In this document: positions 1-9,928 of the stretch, in pieces | Position numbering within the stretch: position 1 is the first letter of the stretch | How the letters are laid out: each line of letters starts with the position of its first letter | NCBI GenBank assembly: GCA_963773875.1 | Contig: CAVZCV010000015.1 | Location: 62,001 to 126,000 of the forward strand | From: CAVTYH01 sp963773875 | GTDB taxonomy: Bacteria; Planctomycetota; Planctomycetia; Pirellulales; JADZDJ01 | Length of the DNA: 64,000 nt | Direction: 5' to 3' | Position numbers and translations under genes: made by a program | Notes under the pieces: model-generated | Seen by the model: the letters and a program-made list of their open reading frames with translations, nothing else | Told to the model about the DNA's origin: nothing | The model's database searches: none

Positions 1-2608
1 GCCGCTGTTGTTTGTCACGGTCATTTGGAATGGCTTGACCGTTCCCGAAACGTTCACCGTGTAATGATTGTTATTCGTGTCGTTAAACGTCACTGAATCG
101 GCTTCGAAGAACTTGTCGGGCGTGCCGCCGTTCCGCCAATTTTGATTGCTCTGATCGTCCCAACTCGTTCCGTCTCCGCTGGCAGGGGCAGAGTTATTCC
201 AAGTTAGCGAGGCCGGCGCACCGGTGACCGTGGCCGTAATACTAGTCGCGGTTTGCGTCAGGTTGAAGTGCGTCCGGCCGACTGAGGAGCCCGGATTGGT
301 AATCGTCGGCGTGCCGGTGATCGAGCTTCCCGTAAGTAAGGTGTATGTTGTGGGATTGGCGGGCGCAATTAGGCTGAACGTGATGTTCGCGCCCGTCAAA
401 TTCACGGCGCCTGCGGAGGTGATTTTGTCGGCATTCGCGCCGCCGAACTCGAACAGCAGCGTTCCGCCGCTTGCCGTTAGCGAACTTGTCGACAAAGTTC
501 CGGTGCCGCCAGTTGCTCCGCCGGATACTGTTCCTTGCGCGAGATTAATTCCGCTTGCATAATTTCCCGAGCCGTTGGCCGTGCCACCAACGCTGAGCGA
601 GACAAGCCCATTGACGGTGCCATTGTTCGTAATGGTCTGAGAAGATCCGACGGCAAAGCCGCCTACTACATCGGTCAAGTTCAGCACGCCGGCGGCGCCT
701 ACGACAACATTTGAATTTGGAATGTTGTTGGTTCCTGCGGTCGAAAGGGCCAACGTTCCACCGGTAACTGTCGTCGTGCCCGTATGCGTGCTGTCGCCGG
801 TTAATGTCAGCGTGCCTGTGCCAATTTTCTCGATGCTGATTGTTCCCGTACTGTCGACAAATTTCCCAGCATAGGTGCTCGTGGCATTGTTATTGCCAAT
901 CCGCAGCGTGCCATTGCCCGCCACGTTGTTGGTAACATTGGCAAGGGTCACATCCCCCGCGGCAGAAAGCCCATTGATCGTCTCACTGTGGCTGTCGAGC
1001 GTCAGGATCGATCCGCTGCCGGTTTCACCAAAGATCACCACGTTGCCTTTTCCAGCGCCATCGGGAATTACTTCGCCGCTGCCACCGATGCGCGTCCGAC
1101 CGCGTCCGATAACGGTGTCGCCACCCCAATCGTTGTCCGAATTGGTTAGCGTGATTGTCGGCGCATTCCCCAGGATGCCGGCCGTCCCTTGGCCGGAGAA
1201 TCGATTGAGCGACAAGCTGTAGGGCCCAGTAATTTTACCGGACCAAGTGCCGCCGGGACCCGTTGTCGCCTGTCCTCCCCGAGAGGTAAAACCAGAGTCG
1301 GCAGTGAGGGTGATCGTTCCGGAAAAAATTCCGTTTGCGCTATTGGTTCGCATTGCACCGCCGGAAAACGTGCCTTCGTTGGGTCCGAATCCGGCGACAA
1401 AAACAGGATTCGACATGTCCACAGCGGCCCCCTGAAGAATTTGAGCGCCATTAGCGACATAAACCGGTCCATTTCCCATTGAACCGGCTAACGTCGGTCG
1501 AAGCTGGCCTTCGTTGAGATACAGACCGCCGGTGAACGTATTCGTTCCGTTGAGTCTTAGGACGCCGTAGCCGCTTTTAACCACAGTCACCGATCCTCCG
1601 CCAGCATTATCGGTGATTGGAGAAGTGATGCCGAACGCTTCCGGGGGACCGGCAGCAGCACTCGGCTCCGAATTGTTGAGGGTCCGCAGTTGAAGAGTGG
1701 CGGGTCCGCTGGTTCCCGCCGTAATACTGCCTCCAGTAATAACGTGCTGCACCGCGGCAGTTTGGATATTTTTATAAATTCCGCCGCCATTGGCGAATGT
1801 CAATGAGCCATTAAGCGTGATCGTGCGCACGGCCGTGCCAGGGTCTGCAAACAAAAGAGTATTGAGCGAGGTTCCCGCGGGAATGGTCAACCCACCGCCA
1901 CCATTGAACTGGATGTTCGCATTGATATCCGAAACATTCACCGTGGCGCCGGCGGCGAAAATGTTGGCTGCGGGAACAACGTAGGGCACGATGTTGCCGG
2001 AACCGTCGTTGGTGGCCCAACTACCGGCCGTGGCGGCCGTATTGCTGGCGCTGGTCGTCGCCCAAGCGCCGATGATTCCCGTGGCGGGATTATTCGTCAA
2101 CGTAGTTTTGATGGCGCCGCCATATGTATCAAATGCCGCATTTGCTGTGCTTTGCGGCGTGATTGTGCCCCCTAACGTCAGCGTGCCCGCGCCCGTCTCC
2201 GTGGCGAAGTAGTGCATGCCGGTACCTAAGTCCAGCGGAAAACTTACCGTCTGCGCCTTGCCGAAGCGTTGTCGATTCCGCCGGAATGGTAGAGATTCAC
2301 CGCGCGCCGCTCAGCGTGATCGAATTTCCACCGATCGTATATGCACCGGCATTGACGTCAATCGTAATCTGCTGAACCACGGCGTTGGAAATGTTGTTGT
2401 TCGGAGTTAACCGCGAGGAGGTCGAGAACGTCAAGGGCACCGGGAACGCCGGGACCAGGTCGTTATCCCAGTTCAGCGGATCGTTCCAATTGTCGGTTGT
2501 CCCGCCGCCATCCCAGACATTGGCAGCGAATGCGGATGTTGCAATTGCAAAAACGGCGAACACGAAACCAAGCGCAGCGTAGCGCGCCGCGCGAAGGAGG
2601 AACGACAT
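1..2608 (-). CDS. Exported autotransporter-type beta-strand repeat protein, partial, two frameshifts
   Basis: The product is a secreted or surface protein of unknown partner. It begins at an ATG at 2608 with a signal peptide (MSFLLRAARY, then a hydrophobic run ending AFA-ANVW) followed by a WDGGGTTDNWNDPLNW motif typical of autotransporter-associated beta-strand repeat proteins. The first frame stops at 2297. The same kind of sequence resumes in another frame and stays open from about 2243 to position 1, so the gene leaves the window. That part is rich in Gly, Thr, Asn and Ser, with repeat units such as GTGTLTLTGDSTHTGTTTV and NGTNTFTGGLYLNEG. Between the two parts a third frame carries VNLYHSGGIDNASA, so two indels lie within about 60 bases near 2240-2300. 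These may be assembly errors or true decay. The C-terminus is not visible, so a PEP-CTERM or dockerin tail cannot be judged. Confidence 0.75.
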
Positions 2609-2921
2609 GATGGTCTCCCGCGAAAGGTGAAACTCGTGCCGCACGAGATGGTCGACGCCCCCGTAGCGTCATCCCCCCAACCGTTAGCGGCACCAGTGGG
2701 TTTGCCTCTTGCCCGCTGTTCGCGATAAGCTTGAGAAAAGCTACAAGGTTTATAGCGGTAGGCATCTGGCAACGCAACGATTTTGCAAGGCGGAACGATT
2801 ATATATAGGGGGCAAACAACTGCCACGAAGCTTGGCCCCGGCGACCAAATTTCGCGAGTTGCGTTGCAGGCACAATCAACCCAGTCCGACCGTTTCTTGC
2901 GATGTAGAATAGAAAAGTCAC
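2609..2921. other. Intergenic region between divergent genes
   Basis: This 313-base gap separates the divergently transcribed repeat-protein gene and the SecA-like gene, so it should hold both promoters. I see no convincing gene in it. It contains an A/T-rich stretch (2799-2815) unlike the surrounding GC-rich sequence, which could be part of a promoter, but no clear -35/-10 pair can be assigned. Confidence 0.4.
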
Positions 2922-4918
2922 TTGCCGTGGCCGCCAGCCATCGACCTGAAAACTCCAAACTCCAACTTGAGCATCGCTTCCCAAGAACTGCTCGATCGCG
3001 TGACGGCGTGGCCCAGCGCCCCGACCAAATGGAAGCTGGCGCGCTGGGAACAGCTGGTTCCGGTCATCGGCGCACTGGAGCCAGAGCTGCAAGCACAGTC
3101 GGACGAAGAATTGCGAAAACGCAGCCTGGCCATGCGCTATCGCGCCAAAAGCCGCGAACCGCTCACGGCCCTAATGCCCGAGGCGTATGCATTGGTTCGG
3201 GAAGCCGGCCGCCGCAAACTGAACATGCGGCACTTCGATGTGCAAATTCTCGGCGGCATCGCACTGCACCACCGCTCGATTGCAGAAATGCAAACCGGCG
3301 AAGGCAAAACGCTCACCGCCACGCTGCCACTGTATCTTTCGGCACTCTCCGGTGAGGGCGTGCATCTGGCCACGGTCAACGATTACCTGGCCCAGCGCGA
3401 TGCCAACTGGATGCGACCCATTTACGAACTGTTGGGCATGAGCGTCGGCGTCATTCAATCGCAAATGCCGCAAGACGAACGTCGCAAAGCGTATCAGGCC
3501 GACGTTACCTACGGCACGGCCAACGAATTTGGTTTCGATTTTCTCCGCGATCGGTTGCTCCTGCGCCGCACCCGGGAAGGGCAATCCGATGTCGTTTCTC
3601 AAATGCTCGGCCATACTGGCGCCGAGGGGAAAAACCGGTCCAGCGCAATGCCTCGTTCGTGCTCGTCGACGAGGCCGATAGCATCTTGATCGACGAAGCT
3701 CGCACGCCGCTCATCATCAGCGCGCTGCCCGACGAAACACAAAAACTCGAAGAACAGCTTTACAAATGGGCGGCCGCCGCGGCGCCGCAATTCGTCGACG
3801 AAGAACACTTCACGTACGATCACGAAAAACGCACGGCAGAACTTACCGGTGAGGGCCGACGCCTCGTGCGCGGTCTGGCGCGCAGTGGTTGGGTCGAACA
3901 AGTGGGCATGCTTACGCTGTACGATGCCATCGAACGGGCGCTGCGCGCGAATATCTCGTTCATCCTCGATCGCCATTATGTAGTGCGCGATGGTGAGATC
4001 GTGATTGTCGATGAGTTCACCGGCCGCCTGGCTGAAGGTCGCAAGTGGCGCGATGGATTGCATCAGGCCATCGAAGCCAAAGAAAACGTAAAAGTGACCG
4101 TCGCCACCGGCCACGCGGCACGCGTTACCATTCAAGATTATTTTCTGCGCTATCAGCGACTCGCCGGCATGACGGGCACGGCCGCCACTTCGGCGCGCGA
4201 GCTGAAAAAGATTTACAAAGTCAGCGTCGTGCAAATTCCCACGCATCGCCCCCCCATTCGCCAGCGATTGCCCGAGTGCGTCTATGGCACAGAAGATGCC
4301 AAGTTTGCCGCGATTGTCGATGAAGTGCACAAGATTCGCGAGACAGGACGTCCGACGCTCATCGGCACGCGCTCCATCGATAAATCGGAAAAGCTATCCG
4401 CAGGGCTCACCGCGGCGGGCATTCCGCACCAGGTTCTGAATGCACGACAAATTGCCGAAGAGGCCAATATCGTGGCGCAGGCAGGCGAGCAAGGTCGCGT
4501 CACCGTGTCGACAAACATGGCTGGCCGCGGCACCGACATCCGCCTGGGCGACGGCGTCGCCGAAATCGGCGGCATGCATGTCATCTGTACAGAAATGCAC
4601 GATGCCGCACGCGTCGACCGCCAATTGATCGGTCGTTGCGGACGCCAAGGCGATCCCGGTTCGTATCGCCAGTATCTCGCGCTCGATGACGACATTTTAA
4701 TTTTCGGCCTGGGCCCGAAACGCGCCCACAAACTCGCGGAGCGCGGCCGAAACGCACCGGGTCCGTTCGAAGAGCTGCTGCCGCTCTTCAGCCGCGCCCA
4801 ACGCCGCATCGAACGCCGCTACTTCCGCGACCGCAAATCGCTGATGTATCACGAGAAGGAACGCAAGAAAGTGCTGGTGCAAATGGGTCAGGATCCGTAC
4901 CTGGATTCGCCCGCGTAA
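2922..4918 (+). CDS. secA: Short SecA-like preprotein translocase ATPase, one frameshift
   Basis: This is a SecA-family ATPase that would power protein export through SecYEG. The N-terminal frame (TTG at 2922 to about 3630) carries Walker A MQTGEGKT and the TYGTANEFGFDFLRDR motif. The second frame carries VLVDEADSILIDEARTPLI, TGMTGTAATSARE-type motif Ia/III sequence, TNMAGRGTDIRL and IGRCGRQGDPGS. The frames join cleanly if one G is added in the G4A5 run near 3628-3636 (giving AEGEKPVQRNASFVLVDEAD). The reconstructed protein is about 665 residues, much shorter than the usual 850-950 or more. It ends about 110 residues after GRQGDPGS, so it lacks most of the C-terminal helical scaffold and the zinc-binding tail. 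It is probably a second, specialised SecA paralogue. The start is uncertain because no good ribosome-binding site precedes the TTG. Confidence 0.85.
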
Positions 4919-4967
4919 TTGGACGGGCCCGAATTCCGCATTTGCAGATGGCGTCGATTTCGTGCTG

Positions 4968-5192
4968 TTAACGGTCTGTCTCCGGATCAACGCCGCGCGT
5001 TCCTGCATCTGGATCGATGCCGTGTTCGATCTTCGCCATCCGTTCGCGATGGCGAACGATTAATTTGACAATCGCCACGGCGAGGCCACCGCCAACGGCG
5101 ATAATCGCTACCAAAAATGGCAGCACGCGCGGCTGGAGTAAATCTTGCAGCCACGCGGGTGAATCGCTGGCCCAAAGTAAAATCTCGCTCAT
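4968..5192 (-). CDS. Small single-pass membrane protein
   Basis: This is a 74-residue protein with one hydrophobic segment at about residues 23-45 (VLPFLVAIIAVGGGLAVAIV), followed by a basic, amphipathic tail containing HRERMAKIEHGIDPD. That HRERxAxIExGxDP tail is a recurring feature of small bacterial inner-membrane proteins of unknown function. The N-terminus should face the periplasm and the charged tail the cytoplasm. It converges on the end of the SecA-like gene, and no partner is evident. The function is unknown. Confidence 0.6.
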   Translation of the reverse strand: MSEILLWASDSPAWLQDLLQPRVLPFLVAIIAVGGGLAVAIVKLIVRHRERMAKIEHGIDPDAGTRGVDPETDR

Positions 5193-5513
5193 GACTCACC
5201 TCGATTTCGCGAGTCTGCAAAGGTCCGTTGCAAATGATATTCGCCCGCGAACTTCAAATATTGTCGCCGCCTAAACATTCGAGCAAGGATTCTCACCGGC
5301 CTCACGGTTGCTCCAAACCTCCGTTGATGCCAGGCTCGCCACCCCGCAAATGATTGGGTTTTTGTCGGAATTCGCCGGTCAATGAAACTGGTTCTACCGA
5401 CAGGAGTGGGGGATTGCAAGAATTGGGTTCGTGCGGCTGTTAATAGGACGATTCCCACAAATTGATAGGCCCTGGCCCGCAAAAATATTTTTTCCCGTGG
5501 CCCAAAAAAGCCC

Positions 5514-5542
5514 TTGCCAACGGGGCTCGCATTGCGTACTGT
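5514..5542 (+). promoter_or_regulatory. Promoter-like sequence for the structured RNA
   Basis: The sequence shows TTGCCA at 5514-5519, a 17-base spacer and TACTGT at 5537-5542, resembling a housekeeping sigma-70 promoter (TTGACA-17-TATAAT). Transcription would start near 5549, just before the hairpin-dense region that has no credible protein gene. The -10 match is only moderate. Confidence 0.5.
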
Positions 5543-5548
5543 ACATAT

Positions 5549-6443
5549 AGTCCGTTGTGACGGCTGTCTGCAGTGGGCGGGCGAAAGCCGCGGACGGTTG
5601 GTGGTGGTGCCTGGGGCGGGGTGCAGATCCCGCTTGGAGGCGGCCAATCGTCACGCATTTTTTCGCCGGCAGCAGGCAGTCACGGTGATGGTTGGCGGCA
5701 TTCAAAACCCGCTTCTGGAGGAAGGGGGTGGAGGAAGCCATTGGCTGTTCACCGGTCGCTACGGAGCTCTGCGATTCCAGTGCTCGAGGAGTGCGGGAGT
5801 TTTCCGGAAACTCGCTCCTGACGACAGGCAGACCGCCGGGAAGGCCCGGCCGTGGTTGTGAGGCGAAGGACACGACGCCCACAACGCCTGGCAGTGTGTG
5901 CCCAGCGGAGTGTGTCCCACGGCGGAGTGGGTAGGCAAGTACTGCGCCTACCGCTCTCTGTCGGCCCGACCAGCAGTGCCTATGCCTGGCGAAGCGCCTC
6001 TCGAGAGGACCGTCGCCAAGGAGAACACGAGCGCTGCCGGGTCGTGTCAACCCAAATGTCGATCGGCGGTGGTGCCCTCAATGACTGGGTCAGGCAATCC
6101 CAGCACCGATCGACGGGAGAAAGATGAACCTTGAGCGGTGGTCCACCGCTGTGACTGACAGTCGCCTTGGAGCCGCCGATGGTTTTCACCAGAAGATCAT
6201 CGCGTGGTGTCGGCACTCGTTCAGCACGCGGCGTGACACGCGGACAGCGAAACCCTCCATCGCTACCAGCCCAGCGCTGGCAGCGATCGGTAAATAGCTT
6301 TCCGCACACACCCTTCCAGGCCGCCTTCTCTCCCCAAATCCACAACCAGCACGACCCTTAAGGGCCGACAACGCCGGAACTTTTTTCCAAGTGCGGTTCC
6401 CTCCGCCGCTTGTGCGCAAGAGTGCGCAGGCGGCGGATTTTTC
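5549..6443 (+). ncRNA. Candidate large structured non-coding RNA (~0.9 kb)
   Basis: No plausible protein is encoded here on either strand; the open frames present have low-complexity, unstructured translations. The DNA is full of perfect inverted repeats. Examples are a GGC-GAAA-GCC tetraloop hairpin at 5579-5588; a nested stem at 5596-5650 with inner GCGGG/CCCGC and outer CGGTTGG/CCAATCG; GCCGGG-AAGG-CCCGGC near 5835; and GTTGTG/CACAAC enclosing GGCG/CGCC near 5854-5886. Further on are GGTAGGC/GCCTACC (5930-5952), TGGCGA/TCGCCA enclosing CCTCTCGAGAGG (5986-6019), GTCGATCGG/CCGATCGAC (6058-6114) enclosing CTGGG/CCCAG, and AGCGGT/ACCGCT near 6134-6150. A promoter-like sequence precedes it and an intrinsic terminator follows, both on the plus strand, and GNRA-type loops also favour that strand. 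I do not recognise it as RNase P RNA, tmRNA, SRP RNA or 6S RNA. The function is unknown. Confidence 0.6.
6403..6442 (+). terminator. Intrinsic terminator of the structured RNA
   Basis: A GC-rich stem CCGCCGC (6403-6409) pairs with GCGGCGG (6430-6436), with an inner GCGC/GCGC extension, and is followed directly by ATTTTT on the plus strand. The U-run lies on the correct side only for a plus-strand transcript. The neighbouring protein gene at 6463 is on the minus strand, so this terminator serves the RNA region upstream. Confidence 0.75.
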
Positions 6444-6462
6444 GTGATGCGCTGAAAGCAAT

Positions 6463-7266
6463 CTACTTGTAATGGAATTTCGGCGGCGCCGGCGGGACGT
6501 ATGGCAGAAAATACCACATTCCATGTTTATCAGTTGTCCAACGGTGCTTCAAAATCAAATCTGCACCGCTGGCCGCGTCGGTAAGGATGCTCACGCGTGC
6601 TACCACATCGGCGATACTCGGGATCGTTTTGGTGATCGACGCGATATCGATTGCGGTCGCGTGCTCAGAAGTGAGCCCTTTGGGCACTTCCGGCGCCGGA
6701 TGCTTCGACAGCCATTGTCGCAAGTCACGATCGCGACTTGCGTTGACCAGCCGCAACATTTGATGAACATCGCCATTGAGCCAGGCGACGACCAATACCC
6801 GCTCTCGATCGTCGAGGTTCGTCGGCAGCGGACTTTCAGGCACTTCCGACGGACCAAACGGATAAAACAGCGCCACGGCGCACAGCGAAGCAGCCACGAA
6901 CGATGTGATGGCCCAAGTCTGCCATGGCAAATGCCAAGGCCTGAATCCGATGATTCGCAGCACCGTCAGCTGCACAAGATTTCGGCGCACGAAATTATCG
7001 AGCACCACCTCGTGCGTTTTATAGGCAGAGCTTTCCGTGCGAACTTCCACCTGAATTACGTGCGGTGGCTTGGGAATTTGCTCGAGCCGAGTTGGCTGGA
7101 CACGAAACCAACTATCGCACGCATTACACATCAGCGCACGATCGAGTTCACGAACTCGAACCAAACCTGGCGACATGCAAACTGGACAAGCCAATTTCAG
7201 CGCCAGATTGATCCAATGTTCTGGAGTCGCACGCGCAGGGAGTCCGGCAGACAATTCGTCCATCAA
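6463..7266 (-). CDS. Zinc-ribbon membrane protein of unknown function
   Basis: This is a 267-residue protein with a CPVC-x17-CNAC zinc ribbon near residues 28-50, then a linker, one strong transmembrane segment at about residues 118-138 (WAITSFVAASLCAVALFYPF) and an extracytoplasmic C-terminal domain of about 125 residues. The ribbon would lie in the cytoplasm. It ends shortly downstream (in its own orientation) of the DUF1559 gene at 7303-8265 on the same strand, with a gap of 36 bases, so the two could be co-transcribed. I do not recognise the family of the C-terminal domain. Confidence 0.7.
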   Translation of the reverse strand: MMDELSAGLPARATPEHWINLALKLACPVCMSPGLVRVRELDRALMCNACDSWFRVQPTRLEQIPKPPHVIQVEVRTESSAYKTHEVVLDNFVRRNLVQLTVLRIIGFRPWHLPWQTWAITSFVAASLCAVALFYPFGPSEVPESPLPTNLDDRERVLVVAWLNGDVHQMLRLVNASRDRDLRQWLSKHPAPEVPKGLTSEHATAIDIASITKTIPSIADVVARVSILTDAASGADLILKHRWTTDKHGMWYFLPYVPPAPPKFHYK

Positions 7267-7302
7267 TCGTTGCTCCGCACAAGTACGATGTTGTTACGGA
7301 TG

Positions 7303-8226
7303 CTACTGATTGAAGTACAGAGATGTTTCGTCGCGTCCCTTGCCTGTCCACAGTTTGTTGTCCCCCCACGGCAACGTGGCCACTGTTTGTGGTTGGGCCA
7401 CGTTGTTTTGGACCACGTATCCAAGTTCCTCAAGCGTCAGCGACTCCACGTGGCCATCAAGGAAAACAACATTCGCGCGGTTGTTGTGCCGAGCTTCGGC
7501 CGGCGAGAAATAAATGTTGATGTCAGTGCCGGTTTCATCTGGTCCATAGGGATCGAAGCCGGGCAATTTGGAGGGAGACGGCGAATCGACCGTGCCTCCA
7601 TCGGGTCTTTTCCGCATGTGCGGGGGATCCAACGTCAACGAGTGACCGCCATGCGGCAAGCCGCCTCCACGGCTATCGCCAAAGCAAATGGTGCGGCTGG
7701 TATCTGCGACCGGTCGGACGGGGTAATTCAACATCGGCGTGGTGACGTCGCCATCCACCATATTCCGACTATTGCCGAGGTATTGAAAATTGTAACCGTA
7801 CGCGCCATTGCGAATGCTGTTGTTATCGGGCAGCGCCGGATCAAAGAAGATTTCATTATCCAGTGGCAAGGTCGTGCATGTGGTGTCTGCGCCCAGCGTC
7901 AGCAGATACCTGCCGATGACATCTGGATTCTGCGCGGGTCGGCCCAAGTAGTCGGCAATAATCCACTGCCAGCGCGGACGCACGACACCGTACTGGTTAA
8001 TTACGCTTGGATCTTCCCAGCGATAGGGCAAATAGCTCTTTTTCCCATCGACGTACCGTTGGAGACCGAGGTGCAGCTGCCGAATATTCGACATGCACTG
8101 CGTCGACCTGGCGGATTCTCGCGCGCCCATAACCGCCGGCAGCACCAGCGCCGCCAGCACCACAATAATGGCGATTACGACCAGCATTTCCACGAGCGTG
8201 AAACCTCGGCAATACGAAGAGCGCAT
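7303..8226 (-). CDS. DUF1559 prepilin-like protein
   Basis: This is a planctomycete-type DUF1559 protein with a type IV prepilin/pseudopilin N-terminus. The leader CRGFTLVEMLVVIAIIVVLAALVLPAV would be cut after Gly by a prepilin peptidase, leaving F+1 and E+5. The C-terminus carries the family tail motif around ARHNNRANVVFLDGHVESLT. These proteins are strongly amplified in planctomycetes and are thought to be exported pseudopilin-like surface components, though their role is not established. The reading frame could start 13 codons earlier (8265), but the ATG at 8226 gives a normal short leader. Confidence 0.88.
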   Translation of the reverse strand: MRSSYCRGFTLVEMLVVIAIIVVLAALVLPAVMGARESARSTQCMSNIRQLHLGLQRYVDGKKSYLPYRWEDPSVINQYGVVRPRWQWIIADYLGRPAQNPDVIGRYLLTLGADTTCTTLPLDNEIFFDPALPDNNSIRNGAYGYNFQYLGNSRNMVDGDVTTPMLNYPVRPVADTSRTICFGDSRGGGLPHGGHSLTLDPPHMRKRPDGGTVDSPSPSKLPGFDPYGPDETGTDINIYFSPAEARHNNRANVVFLDGHVESLTLEELGYVVQNNVAQPQTVATLPWGDNKLWTGKGRDETSLYFNQ

Positions 8227-8518
8227 AACAAGAAGTGCGGAGTGCGATGGCGGGTGCGTGATCATTTTGCGGTTCCCTGCGAAATGGGTCGAATGGAAAT
8301 GCCAGCGCGGCGCGTGCCGCGTTCATCGGCTTTGCCGAGGTCGCGGCGAACGTTAGCAACCGCTGTGCCGCGAGCGAATCTCGCAGAATTCTCGGAAACT
8401 CTGCACCGCTCACAGGTCAGGTGCGCCAGAGGGCGACGAAAAGTTCGCCAGCTGAGATCATTTTTTGGCCGGCGATTCGAACTGCACGAACGCCTGCGAA
8501 TTCGGAATGAATGGAGAG

Positions 8519-9928
8519 CTATTCGTCTGCCAGCTCCGCGGCGGAGTCGCGCAATTTCTTTCGCAAAGTTGCCCGATGTATGCCAAGCATTTCGGCCGCC
8601 TGAGCACGGTTTTGCCCCACGGCAGCTAGCACCTCGTCAAAGAGTGCTGGCTCCGCCGCAGTTAAGAAGCGCTGATAAAGATTGTCGCTCGCGCCCTTGG
8701 AAGATAAGTGACGCTGCGCCCATTGGCGAACAATTGCTTGAAATTCCGCCGGTAAGTCGGCCGTCAATGATTGGCCGAATTGCGTTGGCGGCGGCAGATG
8801 CTCCGGCGCAATTGCGCCGCCACGAGCCATCAGAGCACCGTGCTCGACGGCGTTGCGCAGCTCGCGAATGTTGCCCGGCCAATCGCGACGCACAAGTTCC
8901 TCGACGGTCGATGGCAGCATGCGCGGGGGCGAACGATCGGGCTGTGCCAGACGTCGTAAAAAGAGTTCAGCTAGCTGTGGAATTTCTTCGCGCCGCTCGC
9001 GCAAAGGTGGCAAATGAATCTCGAATACTGCCAATCGATAAAACAGATCGCTACGAAAGTGTTCTTCATTGCACTGCTGCCGCAGATCGCGGTTTGTCGC
9101 CGCAATTACGCGGAAGCTCGTACGGCGCGGCTGCGTATCGCCGACCGGCGTCACTTCTTGCTGCTCCAGCACGCGGAGCAATTTGACTTGCACGCTCGCG
9201 GGAATATCGCCGGCTTCGTCGAAAAACACGGTCGCGCCGTTGGCAAGCTCCAGCAAACCTTGCCGCGCAGTCGCCGCGCCTGTAAATGCACCGCGCACAT
9301 GACCGAAGAGTTCACTTTCCACCAGTGTCGGACTCAGCGAGGCCAAATTCACAGGCACCAACGGCGCGGTAGCCCGTGCGGAATGTCGATGGATCGCCCG
9401 CGCGACCAGTTCCTTGCCGGTGCCGGTTTCCCCGCTGATGAGCACGGCGGAATCGGTCGGCGCAACCAATGCGATGCGTTTGAAAACTTCCTGCATCGCG
9501 GGACTCGTGCCGTAGAGCTGGGCGTCGGCCGTCGGTTCATCCGCAGATTGTTGCCCGTCGACAATTTGTGGTGCGGCCAACGCGCGATGAATTACCGCGG
9601 CCGCTTGATCCAGATCGAATGGCTTAGGCAGATAGTCGAAAGCACCTTGCCCGAGCGCAGCAACCGCGGTGTTCAAACTTCCAAATGCAGTGATGACCAC
9701 AATCGGCACAGGTCCCACGAGCTCGCGAAAGCGATCCATCGCCGCGAGCCCGTCCATGCCAGGCAGGCGCACGTCCAGCACGATCAAGTCGGGCTGAGCG
9801 CGCGGAGCCTTATCGATCGCTTCTTCCGCCGACGAAGCGACACTCACTGCGTGACCTTCGCCGGTCAACAGCCGGCTGAGTCCCCAGCAAATGCTTTCTT
9901 CGTCGTCAACAATCAAGATGTTGGACAT
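8519..9928 (-). CDS. NtrC-family sigma-54-dependent response regulator
   Basis: This 469-residue protein would activate sigma-54 promoters when phosphorylated by the partner kinase. Its domains are an N-terminal receiver (residues 1-120) with the phosphoacceptor Asp at about 52 (LIVLDVRLPGMDG); a central AAA+ domain (about 135-370) with Walker A GETGTGKE, the sigma-54-contacting GAFTGA loop, Walker B VFFDEAGD and the arginine-finger region; and a C-terminal Fis-type helix-turn-helix (NRAQAAEMLGIHRATLRKKL). Its start overlaps the end of the histidine-kinase gene by 16 bases, so the two form one operon. Regulated targets are not evident in the window. Confidence 0.93.
   Translation of the reverse strand: MSNILIVDDEESICWGLSRLLTGEGHAVSVASSAEEAIDKAPRAQPDLIVLDVRLPGMDGLAAMDRFRELVGPVPIVVITAFGSLNTAVAALGQGAFDYLPKPFDLDQAAAVIHRALAAPQIVDGQQSADEPTADAQLYGTSPAMQEVFKRIALVAPTDSAVLISGETGTGKELVARAIHRHSARATAPLVPVNLASLSPTLVESELFGHVRGAFTGAATARQGLLELANGATVFFDEAGDIPASVQVKLLRVLEQQEVTPVGDTQPRRTSFRVIAATNRDLRQQCNEEHFRSDLFYRLAVFEIHLPPLRERREEIPQLAELFLRRLAQPDRSPPRMLPSTVEELVRRDWPGNIRELRNAVEHGALMARGGAIAPEHLPPPTQFGQSLTADLPAEFQAIVRQWAQRHLSSKGASDNLYQRFLTAAEPALFDEVLAAVGQNRAQAAEMLGIHRATLRKKLRDSAAELADE

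Noticed and set aside
3620..3640. Programmed -1 frameshift in secA at G4A5
   Set aside because: The heptamer G-AAA-AAC is not a good slippery site, no downstream stimulatory structure is obvious, and similar single-base breaks occur across many genes in the window, so an indel is more likely.
5394..6050. A minus-strand ORF of 218 codons in the structured-RNA region
   Set aside because: Translation is low-complexity and lacks any domain; the region is explained better as hairpin-rich RNA.
5549..6443. Identity as RNase P RNA or tmRNA
   Set aside because: No GAGGAAAGTCC/ACAGAA core of RNase P and no tRNA-like end or tag reading frame of tmRNA is found on either strand.
6472..9186. A very long plus-strand open frame (over 900 codons) opposite the zinc-ribbon, DUF1559 and NtrC-type genes
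   Set aside because: It is antisense to three genes with clear motifs; its translation is rich in Arg, His and Gln with no domain. It is a by-product of codon bias on the other strand.
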